A stretch of 64,000 nt of DNA. Origin: Parascedosporium putredinis (Eukaryota; Ascomycota; Sordariomycetes; Microascales; Microascaceae). The position numbers and the translations under genes were made by a program. Under the pieces are notes generated by a model. It worked only from the letters and a program-made list of their open reading frames with translations, was not told the DNA's origin and made no database searches. This document shows positions 34,622-47,100 of this stretch, piece by piece; position 1 is the first letter of the stretch; every line of letters starts with the position of its first letter. The stretch covers positions 744,001-808,000 of the forward strand of contig CASHTG010000012.1 in NCBI GenBank assembly GCA_949357655.1, written 5' to 3'.

Positions 34622-37600
34622 CTTGTGTGATGTGTAGCGTTGAATGGATATTAGATGATAGGTATGGGGTAGGCAGGGCACGAGATTAGTTGTCGTGATA
34701 TATACAATTTCCACTCTGAAGAGGTGGAGAGGTGCTAAAGAATGGAAATAGATGTCAAGTTAAAGCGAGTGAATGAATTCCAGATGTTCTCATGATTTCT
34801 AGCCTGACGCAAAACCCGGGAAGCCCTCAGTCTTTTATAATCCAAGGGGGACGAGAGATTGTGACCATTCCGTTCCCTCTCCTGAACAACAATGGCATGT
34901 TGGACGCCACTCTTGTCCAACTTCTATTTCGAGAACGGCATCTTAGCCCGAGATCCCCAGCGGTCCCGGGTTCCTTTCGCATCACAAGAACGGGGTGGGC
35001 AAGAACGAAACAGCTAGGCGAAAAACCGGTCCCGAGTTGGTCAGAGGCCCCTTCGTCAACCCGGACCCCCATGCAGGTTCCATCACTCCCTCTCGAGCCC
35101 TTGTATCTACCTCCCTTGACAGCTAGTCTATGTGATGTCCTCACTTGTGCTGATTCCATACGGACGAGCCATTGGCCATAGAGGTACTGCCGGTGCAACC
35201 GGACGGGCAGGCGCAAGAACCAGAACCCCCTCTTCACTCGGGTCCAAATGAAGAGGCGATGTTTGGTGCCATGGGCCGACCAATCTCGACCTCATTATGA
35301 AGATACCCGGATCTAGGAAGGCGTGCGGCGGGAGGTGGTTCTGGGAGGGCATGTCATGGGTGGCCAACTCCATTTGAGCCGGCCGGTTCCCGGGATTTTT
35401 ACCCAAGGAGCAGGATCCCCGTTGCCGGGATTCTAATATACCAACCCACGCTTTCGTGGCCCCTTTTGCCAGTGGCGGTTGCTGGCCTGCCACTCTGCAT
35501 GAGGAACGGGAAAGAGATTGGTGTGCACGTCAGCTCTGCCCTTATTGTTGAATAAAGCTGGTAACAGGTTCCCAATGAAACGACAAAAAGACAAAGAGAA
35601 AATAGAAGGGTGCAATGCTACCCAAGCTCTCGATGATATGCTTATTTTCCCCCTCCTTTGGCGGCGATCAGGAACCCGCTGTGTTGGTAGCGTGATTTCT
35701 GCTGCGACCTACTCCAAGCATGTTGTGTGCACTACATGTATTCATCGCACCCATACCCGTTCTGTATACGTCACGGACGATAAACAATAACGAGGTACAA
35801 GCGTCACAACACATTGAATGGATGTCTTGAGCGTGCTTGACGTGCCCTTCTTTTAAATTCAACAACTTATAAACCTGACGGTGGAAGGTAGGGCACCCAA
35901 GTAGGTGGCAAGGAGGGAGGGCGAAGGCCAGCACTTGCCTCTTGGCACCAAGCCAACGACAACGAGATCAATGCCGGCTAGGACGAGCTCGCCGGCTCGT
36001 ATCGCAATGTATCTACCAGACGTGAATATTATCAGATGCATCCACGTCAGAGTGTTTCCAAGCCCTGGGCCGAGAGCTATCTCACCCGCACGACACAAGA
36101 CTTCGATACTGAGGGTGCATGTGTGCGTGATAGACGAGGCAGGCCAGCTTCTATATTTGGAAAGTAAAGTAATAGAGGCGAGAGGCAGAACCCAAATACA
36201 GGGATGCGTGTGTGTAGGGCATGTAAATATATACATCGCGTATATATCCGCCATATATATCCATTATATACAAAGTAGACCTGAGTAATGTGCCGGGCCA
36301 GTTTACTGTCTTAGCAAGGGGCGCGGTACGGGATTCAACTCTAGCGGGCATGCCACGGCCCTAGCCTCATGCGCGTGCGATCAATATGCGACTATTACAT
36401 ACGAACGCTTTCTTTTTCTCTCTGGTGTGCTGGTTGGCGGGCCGGGTCCCAATGCCAAAACCGAGGGGCCGATGGTGGCATAGGGTTCCTGCAGGAAAGG
36501 GACTGGGAGGGTATGGAGGAGCTTGATACTGGTAGGAGGACGGATCCGTCACGTTGATTTCATCTATTGGACCTATGTTGACCCCTTCATAAAGTCCATG
36601 AACGCTTGACTTGGTGCATCATGTCCTAGTGTACATGGGAGAAGGGAAGGAAAACAACGGGATGGTTCTCTTGACTCAAGGCCAACCCCATCCTCTACAC
36701 CAGCCGGTCCCCTTTCTACTTTCCTCCCGCCTTCCTCAGCATACTTGAAAACCTTGGATTGGCATTGGTTCACGTCGCAAGGGATCCTTGATATCGCCCC
36801 TCGAGCTCAACACACCTCCTCAAAAGTCTAGGTTCCCTTCCGGTCCGTTAGCCTGGTTGCAGAATGAGCCGAGACAACTGACCACCCACTTAGGGAAACA
36901 GTAAGGCAATTCCATCCATTGTAAGCTCGCCAAACCGTGGATATATTGGCCTCAAGAGAGATCGGGAACCATGATTGATGCTGCTTCAATGCAGGCTACA
37001 CTTCCCAGGATAGTCCCGCCGACGGACCCCCGTTCAGCTTGGTTTAAAAAAGAGATGCGAGCGATGAAGAGGGTAAAGAAATTCACGTCCTTTAAAACTT
37101 CTTCTTGGCCTGGGGACAAGGAGCTAGCTGCCTGCATGCACCGTTCCGAGAATAGCCCAGGTCATGAAGCCATGGCCCTCCCCATGCCCACGCCAGCTCA
37201 AGGCACGATAGGGGCGGGGAATAGGAAACAGAAGAGAGCTCTGCCCTAGATAGCAGGCAGAGGACTGGAAGAAAAAGATTTTTATTTAGCCCAGAAACTG
37301 GTAGCTGGGATAAACCAGTTCGTCGCAGCCCAAATTTGGATCCCTTCATCTGGGTGAGTGTGCCGGATAAACATTCCCGCCTCGCGTCACCTCGATAGAT
37401 TGATCAGCCTTTCCTCTCCCCTTTTGTCGGTCTTGTTTTTCCCTTCTTCTTTTTCTATTTTGACGACTAGCGTTCAAGCTCTTATCTTTCATGTTTTCAT
37501 GGCCCTCATTGCGTAATTAATACAAGTGAGGCCATTCCTCCTTCCTCTAATGTTTGTCTGATGCAATCTGCACCGCACACATCGAGAGATGAACCCAGTT

Positions 37601-39070
37601 CCCACCCTCCGGGAACTATATGTAATCCATGGATATGTTTGAAGAGAGAAGCAGATCTATCCTTTAAGAAACCTGAGAGATTTCAAAGTCTATGCAGCAG
37701 CTAGGAACTACATAGATCGTGAAGAATTCCTTACTCAACACCCACCCGGTGCCTGGTACACGGCCCCATTCGCGAGATCATGTCGCCCAGCACGTTTCTC
37801 CTTTGTGATGGAGAATTGACGAGTGTTTGATGGTGTGGTGGGTCAGCTTCCGGCTCGGAATCCTCGCTACACACCCTCGTTTGGTGCCGGGCATCCAACC
37901 TGTGTGTTTCGGACCACAGCGCTTCAGCCCTTTCGTTTTCGGTAGCCACCTGCATCGATAAGTGTCCTAAAAATGGGCAGGCTTTTTTGGGGCGTGCTTC
38001 TTCTTTATTTTTCCGTCCTCCGTGACCTACATGTAGCTGGTGCGAGACGGAGCACAACATGCAGTGCGCAAACCGACACAAAGTACATATAGGCAGCTGT
38101 CACATCCCGGCCCTTGCATGAGCTCTCGGAGCACAGGCCCGGGCCAAGAACACGGAACTCCCACGCCGAGGAATGGTGGGTGGGGGATGGGGAGATAAAG
38201 TGGCGCTTGCTTCAAGCTCTCTCTCCCTACCTTGACTTACATCACTAGTCAAAAGGAATCATGGAAATATTTTTGATAGTAAAATTTTCTTTGATTATTG
38301 CCGTGTCACGTTTCTAACGACCAAAGGTAAGGGCAAGTGTAGCAAACAGAACTCCATCCTAATAGAGCAGACCAAGCCAGCCTTGTGAATTAGTACCCTT
38401 CTCCTTTTTCTTATAACATCATTTGAAACATTAAAATCCCATTAGACATGAGACTGAATCCAGCCTCCTCAAACAAAAGAAAAAAGAAAAAAAAACAATG
38501 GGGACTATATGTATTAAGGTGAGAAAAGAACAGTGACAGAACGATCTGACAGGACCGTGTGCAGATATGTGGCATGAATAAGTGGCTAAAGGAGTGTGGG
38601 TATGTAAGACAAAAGAATAGTGTTTATGCATATGAGAGACCAAAGAAATTGCTGGTATGAGAGGATGATAAATCATCAGCATGAAGGAGTGTTCGAGGTA
38701 ATATGGACAAAAACTGTCAAGAGAAGAGGGTGTATGAGCGGGAGTGTGTGGAAGTACTGGATGGAATGGATCTCAAAGCGTATGTGTGCGCTTGTATATA
38801 GAATGTGTAGGTGTGGGAAAGGGAAATAGGAAAAATAAAAAATAATAAAATAAAAGAGAAAAGAGTGAGAAAAAAGAGACAGCCAAGACCCCGTGTATAG
38901 CTTAGGGCTAGCTCAAGGTAAAAAATGAACAGGGAAAGAATACCCCAAAGTAGATTCGTGAGCAATGAGTCGCCCGCTCCTGGCGGACGCTCCTTTCGTT
39001 AGATGTAGTCACGAGTTCTACTATGGCGTGAGTGGGGAGCGGCATGGGTGCCATCATGAATGATGTATGC
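34622..39070. other. 4.4-kb gene-poor interval
   Basis: CBM1 promoter on the left, 3' region of the giant NRPS-like gene on the right. It includes an alternating TA-rich patch at about 36220-36270 and an AT-rich, A-tract-heavy stretch at about 38460-38890 that probably belongs to the NRPS-like transcript end. No recognisable coding sequence, mobile-element motif or RNA gene. Confidence 0.5.
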
Positions 39071-42000
39071 CTACGAAAAGTTCTTGACGCGCCTGCCGTT
39101 AAACACCTCAGCCGGCCACCCTTGCAGCGTCTCCCCTTCGGTGACGACATCCCCACCCATGACAAGGGTATGCTCCATGAGGCACGAGTCGTCGAGCATC
39201 TGCGCGCCAGAGAGCAGACGGCTGCCGCTTCGCAGAACGCACCGGTTACCGACAGACAGTCGGTTGAGGTCAAAGCGGCCACGCGTGTTGATGTGCCCGA
39301 CGATGCTGGCGTCGTCGACCACCACACGGTCTCCCAAGGTGATGAGGTCAGGTTCCGTAAAGTACAGGCTCGGGCTGCCGTTGGCAAAGAGGGCGCAGTC
39401 CTTGCCAATCTTGGCCCCCAGGGCTCGGAAGTAGAGGACGATCCAGTGCGTGCCTGTCAGCATACCCAGGATACCCGACCCTCGGTAGCAGGTGCGCCGC
39501 AGCCGCTCAATGGCTAGGAACAGTTGCCACCGCTGGCAGTATGAACTCTTGTCCCAGTCATAGTTGCCGGGCTGTCGTCGACCGAGGAGAATCCACTTAC
39601 TCGCAATGACGATGGCGAGTGCGATCAAGGCCTGGATCGTCGTAAGGACGGCAATGAAGGCCGTGGTCCACCCCAGGAGGATGAAGGGGTCCGACCAGTG
39701 AAACTTGGTCTCGATGCCGCTAACGTGGGGTGCCTCGCGCATGAGGACGTTGACGAGCTGGATGGACGAGATGCTAGGGACGTTCCAGTAGAAACGTGTG
39801 GCGACGGTGAGGAAGCTGGAGTAGAAGAAGATGGCCAGCGGCCCGATGACGCGATAGGGAGCCTTGTTGAGGTAAAGGCCCTGCCGAACGGCGAGGCTTC
39901 CGAATCGTCGCCACCCTTGCCCTCGTGCACGCTAGTCGTGGCCGAGCTGTTTCCGCTAGTCGGCGTCGAGGTGCCGCTAGATTTGAGGAGATCGGCCATC
40001 GAGTTCTGCCGGGTCAGGGTGAGGCACACCGCATCCCTATTCTTGGATCCTACGTATGTGCCCCCTGCGGCGTACCGCTTGTTGCGCTTCGTGAGAGCGC
40101 CGGAGCCCATGGTGGTTCCGTCTCCGATGGTGACGCCTGCCATGAGGGTGACGCGATCCGCAATCATCGACCCGTTGCCAATAACGACTTGCTCCGACCC
40201 AATGGCGTCCGACGTGATGACGTGGCTCCTGGATCCGAAAACGACATCGTCGCCGACGTTGAACAAATGGTAGTCTCCTACCGCAGGGCCGGTGCCAGGC
40301 CAGTAGACGCGCTTGCCGACCTTGCCTCCGAGAAGGCGGACGGCAATGGATGTACCCTCGTAGTGCTGTCCCATCATCTCCGTCATCTCGTGAAGTCTAC
40401 CGCTGGACATGAGGGTCCTCATCAGCTCGGCACGCCAGATGGCCACCTGGCTGCGGCCCTTGACCGGTCCGGGCTTCAGTTCGCCCAAAGATTTATCGAG
40501 GATCCATCGCACCGTGACCGCGAAGCCAAAAGCGATGAAGGGACCGAGCGCGGATCGGAGGACAAGCGCGAGGTAGTGGAAGCCCACTCGTTCCTTGTCG
40601 GCGAACCAGACAAGAATCTCGTATATGGCATTCTCCGCCTCGGACGGAGATGTGATGACAAGACCCAGGAGACCTGCAACCCAGGGAAGGAGGGTGAAAA
40701 TCCACGAGAAGAACTGAAGAGGGACCGTGAATAGGACCGTCAGTAGCCAGTGAGCCTTGGGGCGGGATCCGGGGAGGAGGTCGCGGTTCTCTTCCGAGGC
40801 ATCGGCAAGCTCCCAGCTAGAGGAGTTGGCGCCGATACATGTGTTGTCGGGGACCACAGTACCGGGAGCAACGATGGACGCAGTGCCGACGGTCGAGTTC
40901 TTGCCGATGACAACTTTGCCCAGATACATGGACGTGTTCCTCTCCGCGCCAAAGGTCGGCAAGTGCAACCCTCCAGAATGGCGTCATCTCCGATCTCGAC
41001 AAGGTCCCATTCCCCGATGCGGACTTTAGTCATGCTCACATTCTTGCCAATCTTGGCCCCCATCAAGCGATAGTAGATGATCTTGGTGTAGCTTGTCCAG
41101 GAGAAGCAGCCGGGGCCGGAGACATCGACAATCTTCTGCACCATCCACCATCGAGTGTGATAGGGACCCCACATGGGGTACACACCCTCCTTGTACCGAC
41201 CGATGATGATCCACTTCGCCAAGATGCCGACCCAGGGCATGATGAATCTCGTAACGACCTGCGCGAAGACGATGGAGAGAGTAAGGTTAAACAAGCGACC
41301 CAGGATCCAGTCTTGGGTCGGCCAGGGCTGCGTAAAGCTGAGAGCTACCATGAACCAGGTCCACTGCATGGCGCGGCGGAAGGGGTACACCAAGACCATG
41401 GGGACGAGCTGAAGGAGCAAAAGCCACGGCCTAGTGGAGCTATACGTCTTCTCGCAGCCGGGCAGGGCCTCATTCTTCTCCGACATGACACTCGTAGCCT
41501 TGGAACAGCAATCATCAATGTGCTTGGCGATTGCCCTCGGCGTGCCCTCGCTGAAAACTAGGCTGATGGGGACGCCGACATTGAACTCGGAGCGGAGCCC
41601 CGCGATGAGCTTTCCCGCTTTGAGAGAGTCACCGCCCAGACTGAAGAAGTCGAGCTCCGGCTTGATGGTGGCCGCGTCGCACTGGATCGTCTCTGCGAAC
41701 TTGGCCACGACCCGGCCCTCGGTTGTGTGGAGGAGCTCGTCGGCGTCCCTCTTTTGGATATCCTGGAGAATCCTCTCCACCTCGCGGGTGTCCACGAGAA
41801 TCGGATCCTCCGCGACTCGCGGGAGAGGTTTCGGGAACCAGTGGATGCGGTGGGGAACGAGATAGTTGTCAATTCTTTCAGAGACTTTGCGCAACCACTC
41901 CTTCTCGACCTTGGCGCGAATCGCGCTGATGTCCTGCGAAGCGGCGTTGGTGGCCGGTGCTGCAACAACCTCGAGCCAACCTTGCTGAGCATTGGGGTGT

Positions 42001-44199
42001 ACGTGTAAGTCCAGTTGCGTGTCGTGTGGGAGGCATTCCTTGAGCGCCACGGTGACGGAAACTTCCTCCATCAAACACTTCTGGGCCTCGATCTTCTCCG
42101 ATAGGCTGGTCTCGTCGGGCGGGCACGTAGCCTCCCAATGCCGGTCGCGGTACAAAGTCTCGTCGGTAAATGTGGGTAGGGACATGCGCTCGGCTAACCT
42201 GATCCGCAGCACCTTGTTGTTGCGCTTCGGCAGGCCGTCCATGTAGACCACGACCGAGGGCCATTTCGCCTGGTGCAGAGAAGATTTGAGGGCCTCCTGG
42301 AGTCCTTTCAGATCCACTCTCGGCTTTCCGGGCGGCGTCACCAGGACGACACCCACGACTTCTTGCAACACGTCGTGCTGGGCGGACAGGGCGAGAGCTT
42401 CGGAGACTCGCCCGTAGATGGGAGAGTCGGGCTGTTTCGCAGCGCCAACAATGGCATTCTCCACTTCAAATGGTGAGATAATTTCACCACCACGGTTGAT
42501 CACCTCTTTACTCCTGCCAGTAATGTAGAGGTATCCCTCGCCATCCATGTAGCCCATGTCGCCAGTATCAAACCAGCCATCCTTTGTAAAGGCGCTCTTG
42601 TCGATGACGCCATTATCCCGAAGGTACCCATAGAATACCGGCTCCCCTCTTACAGAAACCCTCCCCACGGAGTTTGACGGTAGAGGCTTGTCATTTCCAT
42701 CGAGAATCGTGAGGTCGGGTCCTGTGGCGATTCCAGAGGTTCCGGTTCGGTCGAGTTGGTACGTAAGAGGAGGTGTAGAGATGGGCATGCATCTGTTTTT
42801 TTCGTCAGCTCTACAATTGCTCTCAAACGGCCGGCGGGAGCAATTAAAGAAAAAGAAGAAGGGACCTACTCAGTCATGCCGTAACTAGGAAGGACCGTGC
42901 AGCTAAACATGTCCTGCAGCTGCAGCGCCAGCGAAGGCAACAGGCCGCCAGCGGCATTGCAGATAAGCCTAAACCGGCCGCCATGGTTTTCCGGGGCGGA
43001 CGAGAGGATAAGAGAGTGCATGGTTGGAGACGCGTAGTACCAGGTCGGCGATGACGTTTTTACTACGGACCAGAACATGCCTGGATCAAACGCGGAGCAG
43101 CAAACAGTCGCTCCACCCGACAGAACAGGCGCAAATATGTTTCGAAGGAGTCCTCCGCTAGTTTGGAGAGTTAGCAAAGTCTCGGGTGTCGACCCTTGGC
43201 CAGGCAAACGAGAAAAAGGAAACTTACATGTGGAAGAGCGGCATCATGTTCAAACAGATATCGGTAGATGATAGCCCCCAGCTATCAATAACTAATACAG
43301 CGCCAAATATGACCAGATGAGTGGTTAGGGGAACAATCTTTTTCGTTCCAGACGTTCCACTGGTGAAGAGCAGGAGACATATGTCGGAGCTCTTATTTGG
43401 CTGGAAGTGCATATTCTCGTTCGGCAGCCGCGTTCCATCCGGCCGGGTGAGGACCAGTGTGTTAGAGGGGCTAAAGTCGACATAAAAGATTTCGATGTTG
43501 CGCTCCGAAATCCATTTGTCCGTAAGACTGAGCTTTTCCGCTAGCTCGGGAGTGGTGATGATGCATCTGGCCTTGACCTGTTCTACATCGGCGCGGAACT
43601 GCTCCGCGCCGACGGCGGGGTTGATAGGAGCTGCGGCGTAGTGGGCCGCCACACTAACACAAGTCGCCGCCAACAACGGGCTATTAGGCACGGCGATAGC
43701 CACAACTGGATTCTCGATGCCGGTTTTTCTCATGGGGAGTCGAAAGTCCTGAATCGAGCGCTTGAGGCTCGCGTGAGTTACTGAAAGGCCGCTCTCGGGA
43801 AAGATCAGGGCGGGCTTGTCGGAGTCCTGCACCAGGTCTGACAGGCACCCGTAGGTGCCATGTATTTGGCCGACAACTTTTTCCAGCTTCTGTGTCACCC
43901 CAGGTACCTGGCCAGCCTTGACAAGTTCCGGCATCCCCTGGCGCACGGAACCGTAGCAGCGCAGCAGATCCAGGACTGGTAGCGTGCCCTGAGTCTTGGC
44001 TATCAGGATGGAAAGCAGCGCCAAGGCTCTCTCCGCATCGCCGGTGACGGCACAAAGAGAGGACAAAGGCCAGAAGGATCCTGAAGCGCAAGCTTCAGTA
44101 TAGATTCTAACTGGGGGTACTAGATGCGAGCTGCTCGTCTAGCGTGCCTGGGAGGCCCGCCACGGCGGTGGCAAGCTCATCATGGCAGATGGTAACCAT
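39071..44199 (-). CDS. Pls-like NRPS-like synthetase: A-T plus three membrane-linked beta-helix domains
   Basis: About 1,660 residues in three exons (44199-43228, 43157-42870, 42792-39071). Order: helical N-terminus; adenylation domain with P-loop LLFTSGTSGTKKIVPLT, PLFHIGG, PSYGMTE, GWFDTGDMGYMDGEGYLYIT, GRSKEVINRGGEIISPFEVE and the A10-like NNKVLR; about 160 residues with a second A-C-like piece (YLVPHRIHWFPKPLPR); carrier domain FFSLGGDSLKAGKL near 41630; then three hexapeptide left-handed beta-helix units (about 41075-40825, 40340-40090, 39430-39140) separated by paired hydrophobic spans. The end is QGWPAEVFNGRRVKNFS. This matches the layout of bacterial epsilon-poly-L-lysine synthetase, where the tandem domains polymerise carrier-bound monomer in the membrane. 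The A core, however, is acyl-CoA-synthetase-like. One-base gaps at aaa 39874-39876, ccc 40969-40971, ggggg 44112-44116 and another near 44060. Product unknown. Confidence 0.88.
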
Positions 44200-47100
44200 G
44201 ATGGGTCTGTGTAGGAACTAGAACTAAAGAAAAGATATTGTGAACGAACTTGAAGGTAGGATTATAGGGGCGAAAGAAATGGGCCGACAAGAGATATCCT
44301 AGCTACAGGCAAGGGGAGGGGGCAACAAGTTGTAGTCCCGAGCACGGAGGCTTGGAGCTTCAACAAAGGTATGCCAAGTGCTATGGAAAGGAAATGAAGT
44401 CGGTGTTGAGCAGACTAAGCTACAAGGTGAAGGCGACGAGAGGACAGACGAGCGGTTATATGCTGGACGGCTGGGTTATCCAGATTCCAACTCCCCATAG
44501 TGGACCCAAGGGTCCGTCGGGGTGTATAGAAGCCGGCGCCCAGGCCCGGGGCTGACGTTCTGGCCACGAACGAACAGGCCCACACCAACTACGCGTACTC
44601 CATCAGAGTCCATATTCAAGATAGAAAGCATCTCGCATGTCTCACACCGTGACGATGACGGGCCAAGGAAAAAGATGACAGCCTCCACAGGAGTCAGACA
44701 AAAGATCCAGGTTGCGAGTGGGCGGAGCGGTAGTCGTCGCTTTGGAGGGGTCGAAAAGCAATGCTCGTCAGGAAAGAATGCCATATGGGAGATGAGGGTT
44801 TTGATTTTACTTTGGCTGGAGGACAAGCCAGATCCAGGGCAACATTCCAACCGACGTTTCTACCCGTACTCGTGTTTTCTTGGCTCCGCTCCCCCGTCGG
44901 GATAGGGCGCCACAATCGGGAACCCATGCAGGGCCGGAGCAAAAGAAACTCAGCTATCCGAGCGGCACGAACGGCCAACAGGGAAAGCGCAGCCACTCCT
45001 GAAGGGGGCTGTCATGCCTCATTTCGGCCGCTCTAGTAGCTGCTGATCCAGTCTAGGGCCAGGCCAGTGTCACGGATCGTCTTTCCGTGAAAATCATTGC
45101 CGACACTACAACGCTAGCAGTTGACACGGCTCTGAGATGTCGGATGTGTGGCGTCGAGACTATCACGTCATCGACAGAGGCCTGGCCTACGAACACAATG
45201 AGACACGCGGAAGGACGAAATTCTCAGAATATACTCGATGGCCCAGCATCTTCGTCGACCATGGGTTGCATGGCTGCACTGAGACTTGTGTGGGTGGCAT
45301 CTAAACCACCAAGACCCCAAGCTATGACGTAGAATGAACCTACCGACGACCGCCCAAGAGCATTGGCTGAGAGGCGTGCCGCGTCGTCGAGTCATTAAGC
45401 ATACGCGGAATGGGGGTCAAGAAGGGGAAAAGAGGATACTCGGGGCTTGATGGTCCCAGAGGAGGTGGGCGCTGATGGTCGGGGCGGGAAGTTGCCGCCG
45501 GTAGATGTTGAGACCTGAGCCGCAGATCCCAAGTAAAAATGGCTATGCAGCCAGAAAACCACCAGAGCCTCGATCAATAAACACACACGCGAGACATACA
45601 TACTTGTAAGAAGATCACCTTTCCTTGGGCCTCGAGTCTCTTTGCTCCTCCAATTCGGGAGAGGGGGACAAAAGAAAAGGGGAAAAGGGGATGGCGGAAG
45701 AAAAAGAAAACTAGAGTACCTGCCTCTTGAAGGCCATGGCAAGAGGAGTTCTCGGGCGGTATCCCATGGAGCCTATCATTTTGTGATATTAAGATGGTGC
45801 CAGCTGAACCAAACCGTAGTGGAAATGAGACTTCCAACTCTATCATCCATGGATTGGTCTTTAATATCTAGCAAATTCGTGAAAGATCGGCACTCGTCGC
45901 GGAGAGGCTCCTGGGTTGACAGGGGTCGCGTTGGTCATTGAGGGAGCAAGCACCTCTATCGAAATCAGCTCCCTTCACCCTTCACAGGATATTTCGATCC
46001 AGAAAAGACAAGCCAAAGAAACAGAGGAACGCTTTTGAGTCGAGACAATCTAGCATAAGGAAGAAAGACTTTGAGATGCTGAGTGATGTCACTAACCTCT
46101 GGCAATCCAAGATTTGTTCGTCGCATCACATCTCCATACCCCCAGTGGGTAAGGGCTTGCGTAGACCACCAGATTCTTGCATCATCAACCCTAGGTGTTC
46201 CCATTTGCTGTTCCTCCAAGATAAGGGGCCAAGAAGATTGCTTCGGATCCCCCTTATCATCGCGGTCTTGGCGCTTGGGAGAAAACGAGCCGTGGCCCCT
46301 GACTGGCTCTACCTGTATTACTGTAGATGGGCAAATCGAGACGGAAGAGGCACATCGCTCATGCAGTAGGATGAGCACCAAGCGGCTGGGCAGCGATAAC
46401 GGCAGTAGGAAAGAGAGGGTGGAGTGTACTATCAACTGGAAAGGAAGCCAACGTGAAAGAGAAAAGAGTGAGAGGGGTCCATATCGAGGGTTAGAAGCCG
46501 CAAAAGATCGTCAGAAGTCGTACAAGAAGCAAGCATGGTTCCTTTGTCCGATCCGAGAACCGAGTAGCCCTTACATTCTGAGTGGTTAGGTGTTTGCTGT
46601 GTGGGGCCGGACGAGGCTTGCAACGGTCCCTCCCGAGGCTGCTAAGACAGTCTCAGCATCGAGTCATGCCCTTTCTTATGGGATATTCTCGATGTCTTCG
46701 ATGAGTTTCGCGTTCCTAGTCGGAGGAAAAACAGAAACCACTCGCCACACTGACAAACGCCAAGAACTAGAAGGCTATTCTTCACATTGAGACCGCAAAA
46801 AGCCACCGAGATCCCACACCAAATTGAGACGTTTCAAGCCCAAACGGCTCGAGACAAGGGCCGGACCCGCGAAGCCCACAACGATGCCAAGGTGCGATTG
46901 GAGCCCGTTAAGGAGCCGCAGCAAAAATGTTTAGGAAGAGACGCAAACAAGCGGCGGTAAGGCAGGAGCCAAGAGACGATGACGACACTGGCTCTCAACG
47001 TTATAGACAAATAAAGATACCTCGCTCCGATTTCAAGGTTTGTAGTAGGATAGGTCCCATCCCGTTGACGAGCTGAACACCATTTGACTGGACTACAAGA

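Noticed and set aside
35859..36288. Two opposite 127-131-codon open frames near 36 kb
   Set aside because: They mirror each other over the same bases, have no family resemblance, and end in a TA-rich simple-sequence patch.
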